Assembly (NCBI GenBank): GCA_013306675.1 | Contig: JABLUY010000161.1 | Span: 1-64,000, forward strand | Direction: 5' to 3' | Origin: Thraustochytrium sp. TN22 | Lineage: Eukaryota; Sar; Bigyra; Thraustochytrida; Thraustochytriidae | DNA: 64,000 nt | Shown here: one piece after another, positions 8,973 to 19,257 of the stretch | How the letters are laid out: each line of letters starts with the position of its first letter | Position numbering within the stretch: position 1 is the stretch's first letter | Program-made: the position numbers and the translations under genes | Notes under the pieces: model-generated | Database searches by the model: none | What the model saw: only the letters and a program-made list of their open reading frames with translations | What the model was told of the DNA's origin: nothing

Positions 8973-11900
8973 TCACTCGTCCACGTAGGTCAGGTTGTGC
9001 GCCCCGCCGCACATGCTCACAAGCGTGTTTGCCGTTGTGATGATGCTCTGGCACGCGTGAGACGTCACAAAGGGACAGTCAATCCGCTGGAGGTGAAAGG
9101 CTGGAAGGTCTGCCGTTGGGAGAATGGCATTCGCCGGAATCACATTCACGCTCTTGTGACGGTAGACGCCAGACTCCCCGTTGGCTGCGAGCTCCCTATT
9201 GAGCTCCAAGCCTGGCGCCCCGAAGGTCACGCTCGGCACGTCACTGATGGCGCCCAGCGCCGCCGCGATGCCGCCACCCAGCGAGTGGCCCGTCAGGACC
9301 AGACTCGCGTTGTACTCCCTCCTGAGCTCCTGCACGCATGGTGTTGTCAGCCACATCACGTTGGCGGCGTTGAACACTTTGGTAGCGCGTAGCAGCGGAG
9401 CGATCGAGTACTCCAGCAGGCTGCCCATCGGAAGCAGCTTAGATCCAGCATGCATGAAGAAGACCGCGCCCCAGAGCACGGAGTTCTTCAGATAATCGCG
9501 GAATTTGGGCGGGTTGCGGACGCTCAGCACGCGTGTACCGTTCACAGAGTAGAGTCGTAGCTCGGCCTTGGTCCGCTCGGCGACGCACGCCGGCCGGCCC
9601 TGCAAATCATCGATCGCGAAATCGAATACCGTTCCGTTCCCGGACCACACCGCGAGCTGCTCGCGCACCTGATCCAGATCCTCCTCGTACGCGCTTGCGG
9701 CCAGAAAAGCAAAATCATCCAGGCGCAACGGTGAGGTGTTGTTCGCGTCCCACAAGCGAAGCACATCGCAGTACCCGCGGTTGCGGAGCCGCGCCGAGGG
9801 CGGTGTGCCGTTCGGCTGGACGCCAAAGGCATCCTCGGTTGCAAAGGGCTGCATGGCGCTGACAATGACCAGGCAGAGAAAGTACAAAAGGGAAACCCGT
9901 CCTAGCGCCCAGGCCGCCATGTCACGCCGCCAGTACCACGCAAGCACCCGCATATTGTGCTGCTTTTGTTCACACTCCAGTCTGCCTTCTCTGGCACACT
10001 CTTCGCTGTCGCCGTCGGGGCCGTCAGCACCAGACGGCATCGTCGCGACTTGCGCCTCGCCGAACAGCCTCTCTTCGGCGCGTTCCTCGCCAGCTGACTT
10101 GATTGCCGCCCTCAGATCGCACGCATAACTGATGAGCGTGTGCACGTAGCTGATGAACACGAAAGTCGCAAAGATCCCCACGTAGCTGTGGTGCCTGCCC
10201 TCCTCTGTGTACTTTTTGCTGAGGAGATAGCAGGCAATGCAGCTGAAGCAGATGTCGCAAGCATTGAAGAGAGCGAACAAGCGCCAACCGGGGCCGTTGG
10301 CCTGGCTCTCACTTTGCGCTGCTGGACGGGCCTTGTTCTCGAGCATCTTGAACGTCGTGCAGCAGCCTGGGCGCTGGCCGCCCTCCGCCTCTTGCAGCGC
10401 GTTTCCGTGCGTGTCAGCCCCCCCCCTTGTTTCGTCTTCTTGCGTGTTGGCATCCCCACTGGCAGGCGTGTGGGCTTTTCCCGTGCCGACAGATCCGAGC
10501 GTCCTGTCTTCTTCCTTGTCGGCATCCCCGGACGTCTTGACTTCTTCTACCTTGTCGGTGCTCCCACACGTTTTGTCTTCTCCCGTGATGGCATCCCCGG
10601 ACGTTGTGTCGGCATCCCCGGACGTTGTGTCTTCGCTGGTAACAACCCCATACTTGAGGTCGTAAATGACATAAGCAATAATCGCCACCGCGAGGAAGCT
10701 GAGCAAAATGGCCCCGAGGATGTTCGACCGCCTGGCGCCGAAACCAATGGCAAAGAGAAGTGAGGCGACCACAAACGACAGAATGAAGCCCAGGCGCAGC
10801 TCCCAGCTCACCTTGTCCTTGCCCGCTTCGCTATCCATCAGTTCCTTCGGCATCGACTCTTTGAGAAATCTTGTCGCTTCGTCTGATCTCCAGACGAACG
10901 CCGCGTGCAGCAGGCTGAGCAGGATCTGAGGAAGTGGTCCGAGTGGGCAGCCACAATGCCTGCGGCGTGGGACGAGCACACGAAGAGCAAAGCGGGACCA
11001 ATAGCTGGCCCAGTACTCGGCAGACTCACAGGAGTGCTTCGCATAGATCGTACAGGCTTGCGGCATGGGAAGAGCACACGAAGAGCAGCGCGGGACCCAT
11101 GGCCAGCGCGGCGCCACGGTCTGGCCCTTTTGGTTCTCTGCATCGTTGCCTCCGGAGCATAACCCTTGTGTGAAGGGATGTGTCGCGCGTTTGTTGTGAT
11201 CCCTACCGCGGGGAGCCGATGTTTGCGTGTTGCGCAGGTCATTGCCTTCGCTTGCATTTTTCAGCCCCTCAATGACCTCCACGATCGTGAAGACGTTTTC
11301 GAAAAAGTAAACGAGGACAATGAGGCCAGCAGCGCAGATACCCACGAGCTCTCCGACCTCAAAGGCCTGTTCCCAGTCCAGGGTGGCCGCAAGCCGCAGA
11401 CTGGCGGCCATGCCCGGAGCACCGATAAGCAGGGAGGTGAAGATGTTGTTGACCGCCGAGCGAGCCTCCATCTCGCTACCGCCGGCTAGTCGCCACAAGC
11501 GGTGCTTCATGTAGGAGAAGTCATTCAGTACATCCCACATGATCCAGGCGATCACAGCGAGGTAGTGCGCAATATTTTCTCCGATCATCCGGGCCGTCCA
11601 CAGCATGAAGATGGAGAGCCCAACCAGGTTCAAGCTCCCTGTCCACGCGCCATCAATGAAGTCGGCGTAGACGGTGTGGAGCAGTGTCACGAACACGAGC
11701 ATCAAAAAGAGCATCAGCTGGAAGAGAAAGTAGATATACATCCAGCGGCGCAGGAACTGGCCAGGGCTCGCCCGAGACATGGTCTGCATCGTAATCACTA
11801 CCTCACCATCTGACTTCGGGCTCTCCTCCACGGCGTGAAGTCGGATCTGCACGCCCGCTGTGTTGGCCACGACACCGAAGGCCTTTGCATCATCATCACT

Positions 11901-12173
11901 CAGTTCCAGCAAGTCGGGCGCCAGGTGCCCGTTCTTAAAGGCCTCCTTGATCCTCCTGGCCCCTTGGGCTCTCGCTCGTTTTACCACCAGCTGGTCGCCC
12001 GCGTTGCTGACCCGGGCCATGTCGACCGCCGCCGATGAACTATCCTCGGAGTCCGTCTGGGCGACCTCGGCCGCAACGAAGGCCGCATCTCGGTCCTTCG
12101 CCGTTGAAGTGCTGCCCGAGCCCGCGGCGTCCGCCACGGCGTCGGTCCCATCGCTGCTCGCAAGCGGCATCAT
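8973..12173 (-). CDS. Lipase A: multi-pass membrane class 3 lipase-like, probable pseudoenzyme
   Basis: A 1,066-residue protein. It has an acidic/Ala-rich start, a VVANTAGVQIRL motif shared with its paralogues, four membrane segments (about 145-310), a long cytosolic-type linker with degenerate SGDA-type repeats, further membrane helices, and a C-terminal alpha/beta-hydrolase domain with GHSLGGG (Ser964). The Asp position is Ala (IPANAILP, where lipase C has PDGDVLP) and the His position is Gln (ACQSI, where C has DCHSI), so only the nucleophile of the triad remains. Class 3 lipases cleave acylglycerols; this copy may be inactive. It is most like lipase C. A 98-bp duplication near 10961-11150 in the linker could mark an unspliced intron or an insertion. 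Head-to-head with B. Confidence 0.82.
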   Translation of the reverse strand: MMPLASSDGTDAVADAAGSGSTSTAKDRDAAFVAAEVAQTDSEDSSSAAVDMARVSNAGDQLVVKRARAQGARRIKEAFKNGHLAPDLLELSDDDAKAFGVVANTAGVQIRLHAVEESPKSDGEVVITMQTMSRASPGQFLRRWMYIYFLFQLMLFLMLVFVTLLHTVYADFIDGAWTGSLNLVGLSIFMLWTARMIGENIAHYLAVIAWIMWDVLNDFSYMKHRLWRLAGGSEMEARSAVNNIFTSLLIGAPGMAASLRLAATLDWEQAFEVGELVGICAAGLIVLVYFFENVFTIVEVIEGLKNASEGNDLRNTQTSAPRGRDHNKRATHPFTQGLCSGGNDAENQKGQTVAPRWPWVPRCSSCALPMPQACTIYAKHSCESAEYWASYWSRFALRVLVPRRRHCGCPLGPLPQILLSLLHAAFVWRSDEATRFLKESMPKELMDSEAGKDKVSWELRLGFILSFVVASLLFAIGFGARRSNILGAILLSFLAVAIIAYVIYDLKYGVVTSEDTTSGDADTTSGDAITGEDKTCGSTDKVEEVKTSGDADKEEDRTLGSVGTGKAHTPASGDANTQEDETRGGADTHGNALQEAEGGQRPGCCTTFKMLENKARPAAQSESQANGPGWRLFALFNACDICFSCIACYLLSKKYTEEGRHHSYVGIFATFVFISYVHTLISYACDLRAAIKSAGEERAEERLFGEAQVATMPSGADGPDGDSEECAREGRLECEQKQHNMRVLAWYWRRDMAAWALGRVSLLYFLCLVIVSAMQPFATEDAFGVQPNGTPPSARLRNRGYCDVLRLWDANNTSPLRLDDFAFLAASAYEEDLDQVREQLAVWSGNGTVFDFAIDDLQGRPACVAERTKAELRLYSVNGTRVLSVRNPPKFRDYLKNSVLWGAVFFMHAGSKLLPMGSLLEYSIAPLLRATKVFNAANVMWLTTPCVQELRREYNASLVLTGHSLGGGIAAALGAISDVPSVTFGAPGLELNRELAANGESGVYRHKSVNVIPANAILPTADLPAFHLQRIDCPFVTSHACQSIITTANTLVSMCGGAHNLTYVDE
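10961..11150. repeat. Imperfect 98-bp-period duplication inside lipase A
   Basis: The string from 10961 (TGCGGCGTGGGACGAGCACA) recurs with a few changes at 11059 (TGCGGCATGGGAAGAGCACA), each followed by a related CGAAGAGCAAAGCGGGACC-like stretch. It falls in the linker between the two membrane-helix groups. The reading frame is open through it, but paralogues have nothing similar, so it may be intronic (candidate donor GTAGGG read leftward from 11206) or a recent expansion. Confidence 0.75.
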
Positions 12174-14473
12174 GATGCCGAGAGCGACGACAGCAGTTTG
12201 CGACCAGCAAGAGTCTTTGAAAAAGGCGGGGCGGGGGGGGGGGCACGCTTTCTTGCGAGGTGTACTGTTGCGGTCTGGGGCCTGCTGGCAGTGTGACGCG
12301 CTCTGCCGCCCACCGAGGCGCTAATTATCTTGCAGTGTCTGGCTATGATGTCCTGGCTGCCTGTCAACGGCGGTCGAACGACCGTGAGCCTCCCTCCCAC
12401 TAGCCTAAGCCCGTCCCGTGTCCGCTTGCTGGACACGCGAAAGCCGGGCGGGCAAAGGCCCGCATACTCAGAAGTGCTTGGAAATCAAGCAGTGCTCGGA
12501 TGGCGTCCAGCAGCAAAAGCACAAGTACCTCAGGCGCAGAGTTCAAGAGCACAGACGTTGAACCAGATCCTTCTGGAGCGAGCCAATTGGCCGCCTAGCC
12601 GGAGTTGCTTCGCCCAAGCGGAACTCTGGAAGCTGCAGGAGATGGAGATGCTGTCCATGAGTAAGTAGAGATGCTGAGCTGTCACGATGTCCGAATGTTG
12701 TACCCCAATCGCCGCGGAATGAAACGGTCTCGCGTCGATGTCGCTGGCCGAGGCGAGCAAATCGTTTCAGACGTGAGCCTTGAGGTGAGCAGGGGTGATT
12801 ATTAAGCTGAGGTGAGGTGAGAGACTTGAGCGAGCTTGTCAAGGCGGAGCCTCGCTTGAGCACAATCACGTGGTAGGAGATCCTCCTAGCTCGAAACAGG
12901 TCGCTTGGTGGGAGCCGTCGGAGCCGTGGGTTCCCACAGTTTGTGTCGCAGCAACGAAATTGAACTCGTCTCAAAAGCGCGGAGGCTGGAGAGCTTGTGA
13001 ATGTGCAACGTGACCCCAAGCTGCCGAGTGCCAACCAGCGACAAAGGCCGAGCTCGGCGATGGTCTGCGGCAGGCCCGAGGGTCCATTCGCGGAGGTTGG
13101 AGAGTTTGTGAACGTGCATCGTAACCCCAGGCAGCCGTGTCAAGACCAGGGACAAAGGTACTCGCGGCCACAATGCGCGCACGATCAAAGCACTCGCAGC
13201 CAGGACGTCTACTCCTCATGCACTAACATAGAGCTGATCCGCAGGCGAAGCCATGATCAGTATACGCAGAGGTGGCTCGGCCTGCAACTAGGCGGTGCAG
13301 CCCGGGCAATGTATGCAACGCCTTGCGATGATGCTCTCGCGTCGCGGCTCGGCCCACAGCCGAACTGCGATCCGCGGCCGCAGCCGAGCTGTTTTTCAAA
13401 GCACACTCTGGCACTGCACTGGCACTGCAGGTCCCTGTGGCACAGTTACCTCGGCCCCGTGCTGGCTGCCACGGTGACAGCTGAGTCAGGCTTTCAGTCG
13501 CTTGCTACTAGTTAGTCGCGCCGCCTCTGCACTGACTGACTCTTTGGCACGGTCAGCCAGGCCGGCAGCCTGCCGTGAGACTCGGACCTCCCTGCCGACG
13601 GCTTGCTGGATTGCCGGCGCATGCGGGGCCGGACGATTGCCATGGATCATGATGGCGGCGTTGCCGTACTCTACCCACCGACCGATGACCCGGACGTCGC
13701 GGACCTGCCTCGAGCTCGACTCGGCGGGCGCGCCTCGGATTCGCAAGTGCCCGGCTGCCGCACCGCACCCGGGCCGACCCACCGCACTTGAAGTTCGAGT
13801 TCGAGACTCGTTCTCGCGTGCAGCGCGCCGTTGCTGCGTGAGCGAGCGCGGCTGGCACCTCGGCTGCCTTTCAGCCTCGGCTTGCCTGGCCTTTCGCGCT
13901 CGGCGCGAGGCGCCTCGACTCACTCCCCGAGTCCGGGTCGCGCGGCATCCGCGGCCGGGCCCATCGATGACCTGTTTTCCATTGCAGCGGTCTTGCCACG
14001 AAAGAAGAACCGCGCTGCCACGGACCACACGCCGCGTCCCCACTGGGTGGGCCGAATTCGATTATTCGAGCACGCGCGGCGCTTCCTTTGGTGACCGGCA
14101 CTTGGAGCATGATGGTGGTAGCGTCCGCTGCACCGGGTCGGAGATGCGCTGCCAGTGGCCACATTCTACAGGCACTTGCAGACAGACCAGTACTACCATG
14201 GGACCCACCGGGGGGTCATCGCTCTTTTGCCTCCGACCAGGCTGCTCAAGACACCCCCCCCCGCCTTGCGTAGTTTGCTTCCTTGCTGCCCTAACAAAAG
14301 CCTTCGCGGCTTGGCGACAGTCGGGCGCACGGGGGCCACGAAGGCGGGCTCGAACTCGGAAAGAGAGGGGCTATTGTTGTCGATCGCAGCCGCATGACAG
14401 CGCGCGAGTAGCCTCGCGAGGTGCGGCAAGCTACCCAGCCAGAAGCAAATTCCTTACAGCCTGGACGATCGCC
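12174..14473. other. 2.3-kb divergent spacer between lipases A and B
   Basis: No protein family or RNA gene could be recognised in this spacer. It holds a 111-bp imperfect tandem duplication (listed separately) and short homopolymer G and C runs. By contrast the equivalent spacer between lipases C and D is only 876 bp. Promoters for both A and B must be in or near it. Confidence 0.5.
12979..13170. repeat. Two imperfect copies of a 111-bp unit
   Basis: The unit starting at 12979 (GCGGAGGCTGGAGAGCTTGT) recurs at 13090 (GCGGAGGTTGGAGAGTTTGT). The match continues for about 70 bases, ending in GGGACAAAGG or GCGACAAAGG. Divergence suggests an old local duplication in the promoter spacer of lipases A and B. 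Confidence 0.85.
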
Positions 14474-17400
14474 ATGATGGGAGAGGTCCAAGGTGAAAGT
14501 GAAATGGTGGGGCAGGATAACAAAAAAGCGGCCTGGGCCTTCAAGCCGGTCGCTGGGACGCCGTACCGTGTGGTCCTGTGCAATGGCAAAGGAACAAGCC
14601 GGTCGCTGGGACGCCGTACCGTGTGGTCCTGTGCAATGGCAAAGGAACAAGATGCCGCCACAAGCTGGCCGGAGATGGGGTCGAGGAGGTCTGCGAAGCT
14701 TGCAAAAAGGCTGACTTCGACAAGTACCTCTGCGTGGCAAACGTGGGCGGTACACAGATCCGTCTCATCGGGAGGGAGAAGCACCTAGACTTGGAGATCG
14801 TCGATACAGCTTCCTTCGTTCGTGTCACAAGAAGGGCGCTCTACACACTCTCCATCTTTCAGCTGTTTGTGATGCTCTTCGTTCTCACGCTGACCCTCAT
14901 GCACCGCGTGGTGGCAGGCCTCTTCGCGGGCGAGCTCGTTGCGTTTCTTCTGGTACCCCTGCTGCTCCATTTTGAGTATGCAGTCGCTGTCGTTATGGCA
15001 ATGATTCATCGCATCCTGCGGGACATCTTAGATGACTTCACTTTTGGCGCTCGCACACTACGAATTGGGCTAATTGCGTATGAGTTCCTCAAACAGGCTG
15101 TCCGTCGCATGATCTGTCGCATCCCAGAGTCCTCCTCTACCAGCAAAGGCAGCGACAGCGACAATGCAGAGCACGAGACTACCAACACTCTCAGCGATGA
15201 GCAAGAATCTGAAGCGGTGCGGCGTCGGATGGACTATGGCTTTGGCATCTTCTTGCTCGCCATCCCAGCTGTCCTGACCGGCTTCTGCTTCGTACTCGTG
15301 CCATCGATGAGCTCCGTGGGGCTCTTTCACGTCTTCCAGTTTGTGCATATCAGCGCTGCGAGCCTTGTCGTGCTGCTCTATTGGATCGAAGATCTGGTCA
15401 CCTCGGGAATGATGATCACGAAGATCATGGAAGATGAAGGAAAGGAGGCACTGGCACTCGGAGGCGGCAAGTCGTGCTCTTCGACGCTTGAGCGACTGCT
15501 CCGTCGACGCATCAGCTACGCGTTATCCAGTATCAAGACCGAGGTTACCCTGCTCAGCGACCTGCAAGGGGCTCTAGGACAAGTGGAGACGATCCTGAAA
15601 GTGACCAAGCAGGGTATCGACACAACAGGAAACGGTGAATTACTCCACATGATCAAGTCTCTGAAGGCAACGCTACGCGAGGACCCCGACAAGTTCAATG
15701 ACGCCCTGAACGAGCTTACCGCAACGCTCGAGAGATTACAGAACCAGGAGGTCCTGAGGAGGAGTCTGCGAACTCAGAGTCAGCTCAGACTTCCAGCAAC
15801 GAGGGCGACTGCATGAAGTGGACGATCACCCTTCCATGCAAATCAGACGGCTTTGGGGATGCTGTCATCAAGGTAGGATTGTTCTTTATGTGGACGCTGC
15901 CTAAGACCATCTTGGCGGTTGTCTTCGGCTCTACACTTTTGGCCTGGCGAAGAGATCCATGCGGCGCAACCCCACCAGGTAGTGCCGTGGACCAGAAGGC
16001 CGAGTACTCGTGCAAGGGCGCGTGCTCCTCAGACTGCGTGCGTTCATCGGTGGCTCAGGCGCTCGAATGCGGTGTCTCTGCAAACGAGGCCTTCTCAACG
16101 TCATGGGCGGGCAAGGCCCTCCAGGCTCTTGAAAACCTCTCCAGCGCCTTCGGCAAGGATGACAAGAACTACCACTTCGAAGTTTCCAAACTCATCCAAG
16201 TACTCGACGAGACCATTCCGAATGACACTCGGTTCCCGTCAATGTACCCGGCGTTCATTCGCCGATTCTATGTCCCTGCGACGCTGCCGTCCTCAGTGTC
16301 GGGTCCGTCGTCGTCGAGCCCGGTGGCGTTGAGTCCCCCATCGTTGAGCTCTCCATCGAGCTCGTCAGCGAGCACCAAGCCCAATGCTCCCGTGAGCTTT
16401 GCGCTACACATCTGCGGCTCGGATGCGTCCACCTGCAAGTGCTCCAGCGCTGCAGAGATGGCAACCTTGACCAACGGAAAGACGGACCCGCCAACTTCGG
16501 GCAACGACAGCAGCGCTCTCCTCGCTCTGCCTTGCCTCAGTCTTACACGCACGGTTCACGGCGAGCCTGACGTTCCCGAGAGCACTGCAGACGTGCAAGT
16601 GAATCAAGCGCGCGCAGACCCCGATGACGAGTGCACGGAGAACACGTGCAAAACCACCCAGCCCTCCAGCAGCGCAACGAGTGACGGCAGCGAGGCCCTG
16701 GAGCTGCGCAGCATCTCAGACCTGCTCAACCTGACTTTGGTCCACGAAGAAGGTGCGTCTGTGCTGGCGAGGTTCACGCTCGTCTTTGCGCAGATCCTGA
16801 CCATCGCAGCCTGTGCCATCCTCTACAATCAGCTCTTTGGCGCGGCTGGCTGGGCCGTTGGCGCCATCATCGCGAGCGCTAGCGAATTTGTGAGCATCCT
16901 TCGCGGGAACAGCACCCTTGCCACGGCACTCAGGGAGCGAGACGAGAGTAGTTCCATCGCACACCTCCTCTGGATCTTCACGCCGGTGCACCAGACCGCG
17001 CTCTTGAGCAGCTTCATGGCAGTCGTGCCGTGGTGAAGCGGACACTTCTTGCCGAGCCAAAGCCCTGGATCAGCGTTCTCGTTGCCTTCCTCTGGGTGGC
17101 TTGTCTCGTATCCTTCACCGTGGCGGCTGTGGTCCTCTCGTCCCTCCATGGGCGCGAAGGCTGGTGGTTCTGGCTCGTCACCATTGTAGTGACGGGCATC
17201 ATCGGTGGGCCCACCTTCCTCTTAGATGCTGAGGCCTGGACTTATTGTATGAGTGACGAAGTGGCCAGAAAGCAGATCGGCGTCCACCCTGATCCTGTGG
17301 AGAGCGAAGAACACAAGCGCTTCGTTCGAGGTTTACGATACGCTCGCAACCAGCGCATTGTGCACGGGTTCTTCCTCTTCCTCACCTTTGCGTACGTGCT

Positions 17401-18367
17401 GTGCTTCTACAACGCCGACACGATGCTGGGCGAGCTTTCCGCCGTGACCAAACGTCTCCAGGTCGAGCACCGGGCCACACCGTCTGGGACGCTCTTTGGT
17501 TACTGCGACGTAGACCTCGTCTGGGACACGCTTCCGACGCGTAATCTGCGGGTCGGGCCGGAGCTGCAGCTGCCTGACTATGCCTTCTTGACCGCCCTGG
17601 TCTTTGAGACGGACGACGCCACCGCGGACACTGCGCTGGATGCTTGGTTCGACGGGACGGGCAAGAGCGCTGAGCGTGTCACATTGGCCGGCTGCGGGGG
17701 CACCGAGGCCATCGACGTGCGCACCTTCAGCGTCCGCGCAGACGGCTCCAACGAAAGCCGCATCGTTGTTGCGATGCGCCACAAGTCAGACTGGCTCAGC
17801 ATCTTCCGCACAGCGGCCATCTGGGGCCCGGCCATCATGATGCAGTTGGCCGAGAATGTGCTGCCCATGAGCGCGGTGTGGCGTTCCATCGCGCCAACCT
17901 TCGTGCGCGCAACTTCATATATCGACAATGAGGACGTCGTCATGGATCTAGACGTCTGCGTTGAGAGCATCCTCCGCGGTATGAATGCCACCTCCCAGCG
18001 GCTCGTGCTCACCGGCCACGGGCTCGGCGGCGGCGTGGCCGCCCTTCTTGGCGCGCTGAATGACGTGCCGAACATCGCCTTCTCCGCACCAGGCATTGAG
18101 CTCGTCATCGAGGCCTTTGACAAGAACGACACCACAGCACTCAGCAACACCGTCGCTGTCGTACCCGACCAGGCGTTTTTGCCGATCGTTGATCGAGCGC
18201 CCTTTTACACGCAAAGGCTCTTCTGCGACATGTCCCGGGTGTCCACCACTCTTGCCTGCCACTCCATCTTCCACCTCACCAACATGGCTGCCCAAGCGTG
18301 CAATGGCGACGAGTTGCTTGCCTCTTTTCCGGGCGACGGCATCATGCCAGAGGAGTCCACCGACTAA
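14474..18367 (+). pseudogene. Lipase B: frame-broken class 3 lipase paralogue, catalytic Ser replaced by Gly
   Basis: Three collinear open frames together make one lipase of the D type. It has the motifs CVANVGGTQIRL, RRALYTLSIFQLF, ILRGNST and PVHQTALLSSF, membrane helices in two groups, and a C-terminal hydrolase domain. The nucleophile elbow reads GHGLGGG (Gly codon 18020-18022), and the Asp site is Ala (PDQAFLP), while CHSI keeps the His. The frame changes at an exact 53-bp tandem duplication (14543-14648), near 15813 in the variable linker and near 17030 between PVHQTAL and LLAEPK. Removing one 53-bp copy would reconnect the first break. It is either a decaying gene or partly an assembly artefact, but the lost residues argue for an inactive product in any case. 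Tail-to-tail with E and C. Confidence 0.75.
14543..14648 (+). repeat. Exact 53-bp tandem duplication in lipase B
   Basis: Two identical 53-base copies at 14543-14595 and 14596-14648, starting AAGCCGGTCGCTGGGACGCC. Since 53 is not a multiple of three, the second copy shifts the frame of the lipase B coding sequence. Perfect identity means a very recent event or an assembly error. Confidence 0.95.
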
Positions 18368-18659
18368 CTGTAAGTCAACAGCACAGCAACTCTTGAATGC
18401 CTGTTTACTACTTTCACAACGCGACGAGCGCCGCAAAACTTTGATTGGTACCATGGTTGCACCATGGTACAAGCACACCACGCATGGGCGCGAAAGCACC
18501 TCAGCTCGAACGTCTTCCTGTCGCGGGTGCTTGGACGAGCTGGAGCCTCATAGTACGAGACGCTGCGCGAGCCTTTTCAGACCTGTGGGGAGGCTCAGGG
18601 CTCGGAAGCGAGATCAGAAGCGTGGAGGTTGGTGAGAGAACTGATCTCACGTTCCCGCG

Positions 18660-19240
18660 GTGTCTCACGGTCCCGTAACAAGGGCAAGACGGCCGTCGCA
18701 CTGGTCCGCGGTCGCGCTGGTCATTGAAATGATGCTTTCGCAGCCGGAGGCACACGTTAGATGCTTGACGTGAAGGCACCCTCCTTGCATGCCGTCGGGA
18801 ACGTTGTTGACGCTCGTTCGCCGCGTTCGCCAGTAGGCACTTGTGTCCTCGGTCGCCACGAAGGCTGCATCGAGGTTGAGACTGCGTGCCGCGAAGGACA
18901 CAATAGGAACGTCATGCATGGCGCTGAGTGCCGCCGCGAGGCCTCCACCCACCCAGGGCGTGTCCGGTGAGGACGAGATGTGTGCCGTGAGCTTTGCGAA
19001 GCGCTCTCAAGCGACCTTGAGAGTGCTGCCGGCCAGCCAGACGGTGAAACACTCCCTCTCCTTGGTGTCGGCCGGGCGCATTGCAACCAAGGGCATCGCG
19101 ACCGCAAGCGCAACAACGATCGCGGCAATAATTGAAGGAGTATCACGAATGAAGGTTTGCTGAGGAGGCCGTAGAAGATTGAAGAGGGGACGAAAAACCT
19201 CCAATGGTTGGTTTGTGGCGCGCGCGAGGGAGAGCATGTG
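18660..19240 (-). pseudogene. Lipase E: truncated remnant of an A/C-type lipase
   Basis: Read on the minus strand, this piece holds one hydrophobic segment (IIAAIVVALAVAMPLVAM, near 19100), then a nucleophile-elbow region reading LTGHALG, then GGGLAAALSAMHDVPIV and a C-terminal part ending ASGCESII. It corresponds to the last part of lipases A and C, with closest similarity to A (LAAALSAMHDVP against IAAALGAISDVP). Ser and His of the triad are replaced by Ala and Glu. The frame changes right after the elbow, and everything upstream is missing. It is a host-gene relic lying between the tails of B and C, on the same strand as A and C. Confidence 0.72.
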
Positions 19241-19257
19241 GGAGGGGGTTTCTGTTG

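Noticed and set aside
12174-14473. Open frames in the lipase A/B spacer as genes
   Set aside because: No family motifs, overlapping on both strands, and partly made of the 111-bp duplication.
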